NCBI RefSeq assembly: GCF_963678635.1
Contig: NC_087069.1
Coordinates: forward strand, 27,270,303 to 27,334,302
DNA from: Symsagittifera roscoffensis
Lineage: Eukaryota; Xenacoelomorpha; Acoela; Convolutidae
DNA length: 64,000 nt
Direction: 5' to 3'
Shown in pieces: positions 31,897-44,634 of this stretch. Within the stretch, counting starts at the first letter, position 1. Every line of letters begins with the position of its first letter. The notes under the pieces were generated by a model. The model saw only the letters and a list, made by a program, of their open reading frames with translations. It was not told the origin of the DNA and searched no databases. A program made the translations under genes and the position numbers.

Positions 31897-34661
31897 GTTA
31901 AAGAACGTGTAAGGTCGGTAAAAGCGTGTGGGCGGTAAAAGTGTGTTCGCCAGAGTGAGTGCAAAAATTTGTAACTCTGGGACGCAAACATTCAGAAAAC
32001 ATTTGAAAAATCGGAAGTTAATAGTATAGTTGATGTGTGAGGTTGAAGCGGCACCTAAATCCTTTGAAACACAAATGAAACAAACAGCATCTAATATTGA
32101 ATGACAAAAGTTCACAAAAACATCTTAAAAACAACGCTTTTTAGCTGTCCCGTGAAATAAATGGGTTGAAATTTGTATCATGAGAACAAAACGATATGAA
32201 TCCACACTAACAGATTAGAACTGTTACAGTCAGACCAAGTCGAATAATTGTGAAAACTGATCACTCGACGGTGTTGAATTTCGTAAAAGACAACAACCAA
32301 GAGCGGATGAGTCTGAACAAGAACGACGACATAGGTGAACATCTATACACTAAGTCGAGTTCAACAGGTAGTCAACCGGCTCATTAGCAGGTTTTTTCTT
32401 TATTTGGCAAGAAAAGTATACCACTGCGCCTAGTTATATCTCTATCTGGGAATTCATATGACAACTTGAGCAAAATATTGGCCCGATGTATTGTTAAAAA
32501 ACGAGTGAAAATGGTTACAAACACAAGAAGCGTACACATTTATTGTGAAAACTGATTTGGACTCCCATGAGAACAAAATTTTTAAATATATAAAGAACTT
32601 GCACACTACTATTTCAGTCAGGGAAGCTATACACAAAGCGTTCAAACCATTTTATGAGCGGAAGAATGTCCGGAAACTGCATGCATTATCATGAAGAGAT
32701 AGATAAACCTAGCTGGTAGCCAAGTTCATGTTATAGGCAGTCGCAGAAGAGTGATCAGGTTAAAAAGCAACCTTTGGAGCAATACTGAAAATTTGTGGTT
32801 GAAAACCTTCAAACATATAGTCAAAATGAATTTCCGAAGTTTAGTTTCATCAAAATAAAGTAACGTTCTTTAAAATGAATGAAGGATTGAATATATCGCT
32901 AATTTTGTTTGGTACTGCCCGTGAAGTGAAAAAAGTAGTCCAACCACCAGGAGAACATTTATTCCTCGTTAAGCATTGTCAAAATCTGGAGGAGGCCTAA
33001 AATGAAGTTTTGAAAGTTATAAATTCTTTTCATCATATTGTACACTCTACTTTAGAAAATGCTAACAAGATAGTTATTCCTCCCTTTTGCACATTCAGGC
33101 TACTCGAGAACTCAAGACGCCTAAGGCGTTTATAAATAAACAGTCCCACCACCAATTCTGGTGGTACAGACTTGCACAACTCACGTCGGATCTTTGCAAA
33201 TAAGGCGGGGAACAAATCAACGCAGCAGTTTGTTTCAAAACATTTTTGCGCAAATTAAAATCAATTTTTTTTGCAAAAATCAATGAAAAATTTACAACTT
33301 TGGCCAAAACAAAAACAAATAAAAATCGAGAGGAAAACTAGACTTATACTAAAATTCAGTAGCGCATTTAGGGGGAGGGCGGAGAGGAGGGTGGACGCCT
33401 CTTCCTTTGGGATTCGACCACCTGCTGACCCAAAGGGTCCCCCCTTTGTAATTGTTTGAGATTTCGATTTTTGGCTGACTGACCTTAAAATTTTCTTCCC
33501 GGTCAAGATTAGAAATTGAACGGGAAGATAATTGGTAGCTTTTCAAAATTTGCCTTCTATCCAGAATTGGATATTTTTGTCAGCCCACTGATCTGTCTGC
33601 TTAATTTGTTGCCAATTATCAAAAACATAACCGGCAGTACATTACCATGCAGTTTAAAATCAGACGCTGAATCAAAGCTTTCACGTTGAATGCAGCTTTT
33701 CACGTTGAACCTAGGTTTTCAAAGCTCAACAATGTTGTTTCTGATTTTATCTCATTTTACTTGCTAAGATTCGTAAAAAAGTCGAACAATCTACTTGACT
33801 AGTGAGCTCTCTGTTGACGGTTTTTAACTATTGTTCATCACATTAGACCAGAAAATTATCATGGAAACAATCCATGACAATCATATAGGAGTAGTTTTAG
33901 ACATACTTCTGTCGTTCAAAGAAGTTAAATTGTTATTTTAAAAAGCATCGGTAAAACAAACACTCCAAGGACTTAAGAAAGATTTTTTGCGGGCAATTTA
34001 ATAATAAAAGAATAGGCTTTTTTGAACGATAGAGTTTTGTCAACAATTACTCCCCGAGATTTGATTTTGGTTATTACTTTGATGATAAATAGGTCTTAAT
34101 TATTTTTTTTGTTTTCATGTATGCCCTAAAGTTTTGTGACAACCCGGACTCAGTAAAAAGATAAAATAATCGATTACATTACAATTATAATTGTAATTTT
34201 ATCAAAACTATTATTAGTTATCGGTGCCAAAATTAGATGTTTAAACGATATATAATCCATTATAATGATAAAAGTTTTCTGACATTATAATAAAATATAA
34301 TCAAATATAATTGATTATCTTTTTCCTAAAGTCTCTTATAATTTCTAATAATCTATTTTAATCTCTTATAGTCTGTTATAATCTCTTATAAATTCTTATA
34401 ATATCTTATAATCAATTAAAATCTGTAATAATAGATAATAACTTTTTTTTCAAAAACCTCTAAAATTGAGATGTCTTGTCACTCTTTGGTTCAACTGAAC
34501 ACAACGTTTTACTACGAAACAAAAATTTAACAGAGACCCCTTCATATTGGTTGAAAGAATCCCGCGGTAGGTGAAGTTAAAAACGTCATAAATTTGAATT
34601 GATTTAAAAATTTATAAAAACAATTGTCCCGTTTTTCCCAAAAATCAACGTCTACGAAAAG
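31897..34661 (+). repeat. Q-family repeat, copy A
   Basis: Begins GTTAAAGAACGTGTAAGGTCGG and contains the landmarks TTGTATCATGAGAACAAAAC (about 32175), GATAAACCTAGCTGG (about 32701), a GGAGGGCGGAGAGGAGG stretch (about 33372) and a TTATAAT island (34160-34445). It is homologous to copies B and C, and distantly to P (a shared block with CAACTTGAGCAAAATNTTGG). Noncoding. Confidence 0.8.
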
Positions 34662-34839
34662 ATAGTACAGTACTGGCACAACTAAAGCCGGATCTTTGCA
34701 AATAAGGCGCGGAACAAAATCAACGCAGCAGTTTGTTTCAAAACATTTTTGCGCAAATTGAAATCAATTTTTTTTGCAAAAATCAATGAAAAATTAACAA
34801 CTTTGGCTAAAACAAAGCCAAATATAAACACGATAAAAA
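34662..34839 (+). repeat. Fragment of Q interior
   Basis: Matches the internal Q segment around 33170-33320 (GGATCTTTGCAAATAAGGCG and the CAACGCAGCAGTTTGTTTC stretch), now joined between Q copy A and P3. It marks a recombination or insertion junction. Confidence 0.7.
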
Positions 34840-36781
34840 AAAAGCTGTTGAATCTGAAAAACAACAAAAAAAGACCAAAGTTGAACATCTATACAAAAAA
34901 ACGAGGTCCTCAGTTAGTCAACTGGCTCATGTCAAGGGTATAGCAAGAGTACCCAAGAAAAAAATACTACTGATCGTCATTCTATCTCTACCTGGGAGTT
35001 CATATGACAACTTGAGCAAAATATTGGCCCAATTCGTTGCTAAAAAACGAGTAAACATAGATTCAAACAAACGAGAACAAATCAAAATTGTGAGAAAACT
35101 GCTTTTGACTCCTATGAGAACAAATGTTCTTCAGAAAAAAACTTGAACTCTTCTATTCCAATCAAGAAGCTATCGACAAAAGAATCAATTAAATATGAGC
35201 TCGTGCACGCAAGACCATGAAAAAGTTGCTTTGTCTAGCTGTAGGCCAAGTTGATTTCAAGTTGAAGGATATTTGACATACGCAGAACAATGGTCTTGCT
35301 AAAGAATCTTCTTTTGAAACCATACTGACAAAATATGCTTAAAAAAATCTAAACTTGTTTTCAAAAAAGAATTCTGAAGTTTGGTTTCATCAAAAATAAA
35401 GTATTTTTCAGTAAATCGCTAAAATTTTTTGATTTGGCTCGTCATGAGTTGCGTTGAGATCAAACACAGGGGGAGAAGAAAATCTTTCTGAAATACGGAG
35501 TTGATGTTGTGAGAATTGTGAAAGGAGACGTTTGACACGGAAGAAAAGTGATAGTGAGAACTGTCACCCTGAAGATTTGTTAAAGGATAGCACTTTACAT
35601 CAATTTTGAAGCACTTAACGATAAGCGATGATCAGGGAGTCAACACCTAATTTTTAGTCCCAAAATTGTCTATTTTGGCTGCAGCAAAAATAAAATCATA
35701 AATTTTGAAAAAAATTGACTTACTCTTGAACGGAAAATGAGTAAATTTGAGTAAGAAAAAATTGAATAAAACAAAAGAATTGTTTGCTGTTTCAAGAAAT
35801 TTAGATTAGACGTTATAATCAACATGTAGGTTTGGCTAAAATTTGAAGATTGAATCAATTTTTGTATATTGAAAAACCTGAAGAAATTTTTTCAATACCA
35901 TTTTGTAAAATTCTACTTTTTTTTCAACCTGATGGTGCAGATATGTACAAAAAATGATCTAATGATCAAGTTATATTTCATACAAATACCGATCTTTCAA
36001 AACACGAGTTTTCTGTAAAACTGAGAAAATCACGCAAAGCTGAAGGGTTGTTTAGTCCCCCATGCCACTAAATTAATTCAGGTTCATCCGCTTACAGAAA
36101 TTTGACTATCATTTCACAATTGCGAAAAAAAAGTTTTCGCCCAAAAATGATTTTTTTTCGAATAAAGTTCCAAATCGTTTTGATTGACTTTTTTACAGTA
36201 CTATCGTTTCGCTAATGTTTATAAAGTTTTACAATCATTTTAATTTGACATTTGTTGAGCACAAAATTAGTTTTTTTTGCGTTTTTCTTTCTTTTTTTCA
36301 CCATTTCGCTGTAGGAAGGCGTCAAAAGCATTGCTAGAAGCAAAAAATTTAGATGTTTAGGAGCCGAAGCTGCATTGTGTTCTGTTGTATGTGTGAAAAA
36401 TTGGTAAACTTTCAAAAAATCAAGTGTTTGGAAGGTTTCAGTTAAACAACTTTTCCAAGTAAAAATTATATATGGTTTACACTATGAACAATAAATTAGT
36501 ATTATAACAAATAATTTTTTTCCTTTGCATTTCTTTCTTAGTTGCCACTGATGCATCCTCATCGAATATAAAAATCTTGATTTTAAGCAGACTGACCTTT
36601 CTTGGAAACAAGTGCTAGACTATCTTGCCTAGCATCAAGAAATTATGGATTTTTTTCCCGAGAATATTTGGACCCCAGTTTTGCAGTTGCTTATACAAAT
36701 GAACAGTAGGAGCAGAATAATTGTGAATGGAGCCCAAAAAACTAATGTAATGAAGTCGCAGAAAGAAAAGGTAGACCATTG
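34840..36781 (+). repeat. P-family repeat, copy P3 (diverged, 5'-truncated)
   Basis: Corresponds to about 21820-23949 of P1 with many substitutions and small indels. One loss removes part of the segment near 36310. It ends in the same GTAGACCATTG as P1 and P2, followed directly by a Q copy, just as at 31896. Confidence 0.85.
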
Positions 36782-38967
36782 GTTAAAGAACGTGGTAGGT
36801 CGATAAAAGTGTGTGGGCGGTAAAAGCGTGTTCGCCAAAGTGAGTGCAAAAATTTGTAACTCTGAGAAGCAAACACTCACAAAACATTTGAAAAATCGGA
36901 AGTTAAAAGGGAGTTGATGTGTGAAGTTGAAGCGGTAGCTACATCCTTTGAAACGCAAATGAAACAAACAGCATCTAATAGGGAATGACAAAAATTCACA
37001 AAAATATCTCAAAAACAACGCTTTTTATCTGTACCGTAAAATGAATGGGTTGAATTTTGTATCATGACAACAAAACGATATGAATCCACACTAACAGATT
37101 AGAACTAATACAATCAGACCAAGTCAAATAATTGTGAAAACTGATCACTCGACGGTGTTGAATTTCGAGAAAGACAACAACCAAGAGCTGTTGAGTCTGA
37201 ACAAGAACGACGACATAGATGAACATCTATACACTAAGTCGAGTTCAACAGGAGGTTTTTTTTTTAATTTGACCAGAAAAGTATACCACTGCGCCTAATT
37301 CTATCTCTACCTGGGAATTCATATGACAACTTGAGCAAAGTTTTAGCCCAATGTTTTGTTAAAAAACGAGTGAAAATTGTTACAAACACAAGTAGCATAA
37401 AAGTTTATTGTGAAAACTGATTTGGACTCCCATGAGAACATAATTTTTTAAGATATAAAGAACTTGCACACTAATATTCCGTCAAGGAAGCTATACACAA
37501 AGCGTTCAAACCATTTAATGAGTGGAAGAATGTCCTGAAACTGCTTGCATTATCATAAAGAGATAGATAAACCTAGCTGGCAGCCAATGTTATAGGCAGT
37601 CGCAGAAGATTTGTCATGTTAAAAAGCGAGCTTTCGAGCAATACTGAAAGTTTGCGGTTGAAAACTTTCATACATATTTTCAAAATGAGTTTCCGAAGTT
37701 TAGTATCATCAAAAAAAAAGTAACTTTCTTTAAAATGAAAGAAGGAATATATATCGCTAACTTTGTTTGGTACTGCCCGTGAAGTGAAAAAAAGGAGTCC
37801 AACCACCAGGAGAAAATTTATTCCTCCTTAAGCATTGTCAAAATCTGGAGGAGGCCTAAAAGAAAGTTAAAAATTTTTTTCATCATATTGTACACTGTAC
37901 TTTAGAAAATGCTAACAAGATAGGTATTCCTCTCTTTTGCAAATTCAGGCTACTCGAGGACTCAAGACGCCTAAGGCGTTAATAAGTAAACAAGTAAATT
38001 AAGTAAATTCTGGTGATACAGTACTGGCACAACTCAAGCCGAATCTTTGCAAATAAGGCGCGGAACAAAATCAACGCAGCAGTTTGTTTCAAAACATTTT
38101 TGCGCAATTTATAATCAATTTTTCATTGCAAAAATCAATGAAAAGTTAACAACTTTGGCTAAAAGAAAAACAAATAAAAAACTCGAGGGGAAAACTAGAT
38201 TTATACTAAAATTCTGTAGCGGATTTAGGAGGAGGGCGGAGAGGAGGTTCGACGTCTCTTCCTCGGGGATTCGACCACATGGGATTCGACCAATTTCTTT
38301 GTAATTTTTTGAGATATCAATTTTTAGCTGACTGACCTTAAAATTTTTCTTCCTGTTCAAGCTTAGAAACTGAACGGGAAGATAATTGGTAGTTTTTCAA
38401 AAATTGCCTTCTACCCAGAATTGGGTTACTTTGCCAGCCTGCTGATCTGTCTGTTTAATTTGTTGTCAATTATCAAACCGGCAGTACCTTACCATTCAGT
38501 TTAAAATTAGACGCTGAACCAAAGCTTTCACGTTGAACGCAGCTTTTCACGTTGAACCTAGGTTTTCAAAGCTCAACGCTGTTGTTTCTGACTTGAGGTC
38601 ATTTTACTTACTGAGATTTCTAGAAAAAAAGTCGTACAATGTACTTGACTAGTGAGCTCTCTGTTGACGGTTTCTAACTATTGTTCATCACATTAGACCA
38701 GAATATTATTATGGAAACAACTTATGACAATCATATAGGAGTAGTTTTAGACATACTTCTTTTGTTCAAAGAAGTTAAATTGTTATTTTAAAAAAGCATT
38801 GGTAAAACAATCACTCCAAGGACTTAAGAAAGATTTTTTTTGCGGGCAATTTAATAATAGACGAATAGGCTTTTTCGAACGATAGAGTTTTGTCAAAAAT
38901 TACTCCCAGAGATTTGATATTGGTTAATACTTTGATGATAAATAGGTCTTAATTAATATTTTTTTCA
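36782..38967 (+). repeat. Q-family repeat, copy B (3'-truncated)
   Basis: Begins GTTAAAGAACGTGGTAGGTCG and runs parallel to copy A to about 38955. There it is cut off just before the TTATAAT island and replaced by the R segment. Confidence 0.8.
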
Positions 38968-39295
38968 AAGGTGGAGATGAAGGTTCAAATTGATCTCTTC
39001 AGAGTACCTTAGTTTCGATGCCAACCCCGTGATTTAGTTATCGTCTAAATCTACCTGTGACCCTTACAAGAAACCACCGCAATCTATGAAACAGTCGAAA
39101 CCTTAAGTTTAAAGAAAAATGACAAGTAAGACTTCTCTTTTTTTTGAAAACAAAATAAAATTTTACTTTTTTAAAACGTTTGAAAAAACTAGCCACAAAA
39201 TAAAAAGCACATGGTACTAAGGAATGGGTCGTTTTTCTCACGCAATAGGTAACCACTATTTTTTGAACAAATTTTTAAATCACATTGTTCTATGG
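38968..39295 (+). repeat. R segment, copy 1
   Basis: About 328 bp from AAGGTGGAGATGAAGGTTC to CATTGTTCTATGG, closely matching 42999-43334. Here it is wedged between Q copies B and C. Confidence 0.85.
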
Positions 39296-41759
39296 TTGAA
39301 TTTTGTATCATGAGAACAAAACGATATGAATCCACACTAACAGATTAGAACTGTTACAGTCAGACCAAGTCAAATAATTGTGAAAACTGATCACTCGACG
39401 GTGTTGAATTTCGAGAAAGACAACAACCAAGAGCTGTTGAGTCTGAACAAGAACGACGACATAGATGAACATCTATACACTAAGTCGAGTTCAACAGGAG
39501 GTTTTTTTTTTATTTGACCAGAAAAGTATACCACTGCGCCTAATTCTATCTCTACCTGGGAATTCATATGACAACTTGAGCAAAGTTTTAGCCCAATGTT
39601 TTGTTAAAAAACGAGTGAAAATTGTTACAAACACAAGTAGCATAAAAGTTTATTGTGAAAACTGATTTGGACTCCCATGAGAACATAATTTTTTAAGATA
39701 TAAAGAACTTGCACACTAATATTCCGTCAAGGAAGCCATACACAAAGCGTTCAAACCATTTAATGAGTGGAAGAATGTCCGGAAACTGCATGCATTATCA
39801 TAAAGTGATAGATAAACCTAGCTGGCAGCCAAGTTCATGTAATAGGCAGTCGCAGAAGAGTGGTCATGTTAAAAAGCAAGCTTTGGAGCAATACTGAAAG
39901 TTAGTGGTTGAAAATTTTCAAACATATTTTCAAAATGAGTTTCCGAAGTTTAAATTCATCAAAAAAAAGCAACTTTCTTTAAAATGAATGAAGGAATATA
40001 TCGCTAACTTTGTTTGGTACTGCCCGTGAAGTGAAAAAAGGAGTCCAACCACCAGGAGAAAATTTATTCCTCCTTAAGCATTGTCAAAATCTGGAGGAGG
40101 CCTAAAATGAAGTTTTGAATGTTACAAATTCTTTTTATCATATTGTACACTGTACTTTAGAAAATGCTAACAAGATAGGTATTCCTCCCTTTTGCAAATT
40201 CAGGCTACTCGAGGACTCAAGACGCCTAAGGCGTTAATAAGTAAACAAGTAAATTAAGTAAATTCTGGTGATACAGTACTGGCACAACTCAAGCCGAATC
40301 TTTGCAAATAAGGCGCGGAACAAAATCAACGCAGCAGTTTGTTTCAAAACTTTTTTGCGCAATTTATAATCAATTTTTGATTGCAAAAATTAATGAAAAG
40401 TTAACAACTTCGGCTAAAACAAAAACAAATAAAAAACTCGAGGGGAAAACTAGACATATACTAAAATTCAGTAGCGGATTTAGGGGGAGGGCGGAGAGGA
40501 GGTTCGACGCCTCTTCCTCGGGGATTCGACCACATTCTTTGTAGTTTTTTGAGATATCAATTTTTAGCTGACTGACCTTAAAATTTTTCTTCCCGTTCAA
40601 GGTTAGAAATTGAACGGGAAGATAATTGGTAGTTTTTCAAAAATTGCCTTCTACCCAGAATTGGGTAACTTTGCCAGCCTACTGATCTGTCTGTTTAATT
40701 TGTTGTCAATTATCAAACCGGCAGTACATTACCATTCAGTTTAAAATCAGACGCTGAACCAAAGCTTTCACGTTGAACGCAGCTTTTCACGTTGAACCTA
40801 GGTTTTCAAAGCTCAACGCTGTTGTTTCTGACTTTAGGTCATTTTACTTGCTGAGATTTCTAGAAAAAAAGTCGAACAATGTACTTGTTTAGTGAGCTCT
40901 CTGTTGACGGTTTTTAACTATTGTTCATCACATTAGACCAGAATATTATCATGGAAACAACCCATGACAATCATATAGGAGTAGTTTTAGACATTATTAG
41001 ACATGTCCTATTGTTCAAAGAATTTAAATTGTTATTTTAAAAAAGCATCGGTAAAACAATCACTCCAAGGATTTAAGAAAGACTTTTTTGCAGGCAATTT
41101 AATAATATACGAATAGGCTTTTTCGAACGTTACAGTTTTGTCAAAAATTACTCCCAGAGATTTGATATTGGTTAATACTTTGATGATAAATAGGTCTTAA
41201 TTTTTTTTGTTTTCATGGATGCCCTAAAGTGTTGTGACAACCCGGACTCAGTAAAAAGGGAAAATAATCAATTACATTACAATTATAATTGTAATTTTAT
41301 CAAAATTATTATTAGTTATCAGTGCCAAAATTAGATGTTTAAACGATTTATAATCCATTATAATGATAACATATTCTGACATTATAATAAAATTTAATCA
41401 AATATAATTGATTATCTTTTTCCTAAAATCTTTTATAATTCTACTAATTTATTTTGATTTCTTATAATCTCTTATAATCTCTTATAATTTCTTATAATAT
41501 CTTATAATCAATTAAAATCTGTAATATTAGATTATAATTTTTTTTTTCAAAAATCTCTAAAATTGAGATGTCTTGTCGCTCTTTGGTTCAACTGAACACA
41601 AAGTTTTACCACGAAACAAAAGTTTTACAGAGATCCCTTCCTATTGGTTGAAAGAATCCCGCGGTAGGTGAAGTTAAAAACGTCATAAATTTGAATTGAT
41701 TTATAAACTTCTAAAAACATTTGTCCCATTTTCCCCCTAAATCATTTTCTACGAAAAGC
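39296..41759 (+). repeat. Q-family repeat, copy C (5'-truncated)
   Basis: Starts at the TTGAATTTTGTATCATGAG landmark, lacking the first 270 bp of Q, and continues to ATTTTCTACGAAAAG. It is very close to copy B over the shared part and includes the TTATAAT island at 41250-41550. Confidence 0.85.
40589..40667. repeat. Two hairpins in Q copy C
   Basis: A perfect 12-bp stem, CTTCCCGTTCAA with TTGAACGGGAAG (40589-40621), and a palindrome TACCCA-GAAT-TGGGTA (40652-40667). In copy A the palindrome is TATCCA-GAAT-TGGATA (33558-33573), a paired change. In copy B it is TACCCA-GAAT-TGGGTT (38412-38427). Confidence 0.75.
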
Positions 41760-42010
41760 CTAAAATATAAGCAATTCAGGTGGAAGGTCGAAGACAAAAT
41801 GGGGAAAAATAATTATAAACAATTATAAAAGATTATGATGGATTTTTTCATCAAAACAAATAAGTGAGAAGTTCGGATAAAAAGAATCGATTATGATCGA
41901 TTGTAATGTATTATAATTGTTTTTATTTGATTTCAATTATTGATTGATTAAAATTAATTATTTCTCAATTTTTGTAAGACTGGTACTAAAATCAAATTAT
42001 AATCGATTAT
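41250..42010. repeat. TTATAAT-rich islands (others at 34160-34445, 53920-54180, 57075-57255, 58020-58225)
   Basis: Blocks packed with TTATAAT, ATTATAAT and AATCGATTATAAT. The copies at 34150 and 41240 begin with ACTCAGTAAAAAG, that near 57063 with AGTCAGTAAAAAAAG. The block at 58020-58250 is the same unit in reverse complement, ending TTTTTTACTGAGTGCAGG. It is an interspersed AT-rich family and not just simple-sequence drift. Confidence 0.7.
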
Positions 42011-42998
42011 TAACGCTCGAAACTGGATGCGGGTTTTTTTTCGGCTCTTTTGCAGTTTTTTATACAGACTTTGCTTATTGACTCTCACAAACTGTAGAAT
42101 ATCATCAACCTATTGTACTACATCGAAAGAGCACGATAAGTGCTTGCTTTGATGTCACAATCTAACAGAGCGAACATCAAAGGTCGCCAGGCTGTTGAAT
42201 CAAAGACAAACATTAAATCAAGACAATTGCTCAAAAATAGTAGGCCATGGTCATCAATAAATTGTAAGCATCCCCAACACATGTGGCTCATTTTTGTAAA
42301 CTTTTAAATCATCGCATTCATATTTAGCACTAAAAACCGGCCAGAATGTCACTGTATACAGCGTTGAAACAATCATTTTGCATTTCAGCTACTATTGTAT
42401 TGTTGCCTCTAATTGAACGGGGTCTCGCAAACAACAATCTTTCAACAATTAAACATATTAGTTATACCCTTCATGAGTTCCTCATATTTGATCGCAAATT
42501 GGGCCACGTTATCACTGTTTGATTCCAGCATGTCTGCTGCTATCTCGGACACTTATACATCTGAGCTCAGTGTTTGGATATCAATTCAGTGCCATCGTTT
42601 CCCCTTTGGTACTGCTAGCCCTATGAGAAGGTTTTATGACATCCTTTGTTATAAATTAGTTTTTATTTGTGCAGTGATAATATAATCAAGGTCATGTTTT
42701 TTTTGGATCGTTGAAATTCATGTATGTCGGCGTTGACACTCTGTCTAAGTGTCTCTGGCATAGAAGTATTTGTCTTACCTGGTAGAAGTGCTGTTTTTAT
42801 GTTTGCTGAAACTAATATTTTTTAATCTTCGTTTTAGGCCAAAAAGATTGTAATAGATCTTGAGGAAAAACTTCCTTATCAAAATTTGTTGATCTCTTTA
42901 AGTGTTTCCAAACTCGTCAATGAACAGGTCAAGTGTAACTCTCGTGTAACTCTGGTCATGTCCGAATTAATTTTTGATATGCGTTCAGGTGAACTTCT
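42011..42998. other. No gene confidently seen
   Basis: AT-rich. A minus-strand stretch at about 42440-42540 reads IAADMLESNSDNVAQFAIKY after a possible AG acceptor and may be an exon or exon relic, but nothing else supports it. Confidence 0.35.
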
Positions 42999-43334
42999 AA
43001 GGTGGAGATGAAGGTTCAAATTGATCTCTTCAGATTCAGAGTACCTTAGTTTCGATGCCAACCTTGTGATTTACTTATCGTCTAAATCTACTTGTGACCC
43101 TTAAAAGAAACCATTGCAATCTATGAAACAGTCGAAACCGTAGGTTCAAAGAAAAATGACAAGTAAGGCGCTTCTCTTTCTTTTAAATCGAAATAAAATT
43201 TTACGTTTTTTGGAACATTTAAAAAAGCTAGCCATAAAAGAAAAAGCACATCGTACTAAGGAATGGGACGTTTTTCTCAAACAATAGGTAACCACTATTT
43301 TTTGAACAAATGTTTAAATCACATCGTTCTATGG
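42999..43334 (+). repeat. R segment, copy 2
   Basis: About 336 bp matching 38968-39295 with a few substitutions and small insertions. It is free of Q sequence on either side, so this may be the original context. Confidence 0.85.
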
Positions 43335-44089
43335 CACGGGATTTTTGTCTCAAACAAAAGGTTTCAGTTTAGGTAACCATTTATGTTCTGTAGTATAGAC
43401 ACAAAATACCTTCAAAACTCTCTTGTTCTAAATTTGTTATATGACGTTAGAACACATTTCAATTAGTCAAGGGCACAAAATTTCTACAACAAATCGCGAA
43501 TAGTGCAGACAGTGCATAATTTATTTTAAATCATCCGTTTTTTTTCTTGAACCTTGGTCCTCGTACTGATCGGCATACAGACTGATGCTTCCGGGTTCTC
43601 CCTTACCGCTCGGCACCAAACCACCAATTCATCATCGGACCAGCAAACAGGACCGTGCATTTGTTACGGGGTCTGTGGCAGCCTTGATAGGTTCATCTTT
43701 GTGCCGGATATTCTAGTCAGTCTCGCTCTGTTCAAACTCAAGTTGTTATGGTACTCAGTGTTGCAAGGTTGATAAGGACTCACATGTGCCTAACCATGTG
43801 CATTTCAAATGACGAAAACTTTGTGCCAGCGCGTGGGGTAATTGGAATGTTTTTCCAAGTTCTGCTACCTCTGAAGCTAGTTAATTGGGTTTACTTTACT
43901 TTCGATTTATGTTACTTCCAATCTAACCTTTAGTGTTTATATTAGACGTTCTACAACGCTGTTGCACCGTGTAAGTCTACAGGTGCAAAAAATAGTTTAA
44001 TGTTTTTGTCCGTGCAGTAGAGTTGAAATTTCAACCTATAGGCTTCTGTGCTTAGTCGCACTTAAATTTTCTTGGAGTGCTCTGGTACC
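43335..44089. other. No gene confidently seen
   Basis: Contains a less AT-rich patch at 43550-43740 with moderately long frames on both strands and no recognisable domain or clear splice sites. Confidence 0.4.
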
Positions 44090-44432
44090 TTATTGTTCCG
44101 ACTTTCGATACGAAAGTAACGGAATATTTGTGCTCGGGGTGGGTTTTTTTTTCTTCAGACAAATTTCGACTTTTTAACTAGCCATTTTTGACGGAATTTT
44201 TTTTATATCAATCAAAAGGTATTGTTGTCCTGAGCTCAAATTTGAAAAGTTATTTCAACTATGATCATTTTTCGTAAAGTTATGGGGGTTTAAAGAATGC
44301 CATTTTGGCCAATTTGGGACAATTAACGCGCGATATATTTTGCGCTATTAACGCGTAATCGGAGAGTTAATCCGTCTTAAAATCGTTCCAAATTGGTTAA
44401 AAGAAGCTTATTGGCCATAATTGATTGGTTAC
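44090..44432 (+). repeat. Long-distance inverted repeat, left arm
   Basis: Reverse complement of 58993-59325 with an estimated three quarters identity and small indels. Landmarks are TTCCGACTTTCG, CTCGGGGTGGGTTTTT, TTTGGCCAATTTGGGACAAT and AATCCGTCTTA. It contains GC-rich near-palindromes (ACGCGCGATATATTTTGCGC). It runs into the second N gap. Confidence 0.85.
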
Positions 44433-44632
44433 NNNNNNNNNNNNNNNNNNNNNNNNNNNNNNNNNNNNNNNNNNNNNNNNNNNNNNNNNNNNNNNNNNNN
44501 NNNNNNNNNNNNNNNNNNNNNNNNNNNNNNNNNNNNNNNNNNNNNNNNNNNNNNNNNNNNNNNNNNNNNNNNNNNNNNNNNNNNNNNNNNNNNNNNNNNN
44601 NNNNNNNNNNNNNNNNNNNNNNNNNNNNNNNN
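44433..44632. other. Assembly gap (200 N)
   Basis: Exactly 200 N. The left side is an inverted-repeat arm and the right side starts inside gypsy B Gag, so the 5' LTR and the N-terminal Gag of that element are missing. Confidence 0.99.
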
Positions 44633-44634
44633 GG

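Noticed and set aside
33350-33546. Frames in the GGAGGGCGGAGAGGAGG region of Q repeats
   Set aside because: They differ between copies A, B and C by frame-changing indels, so they are not under coding constraint.
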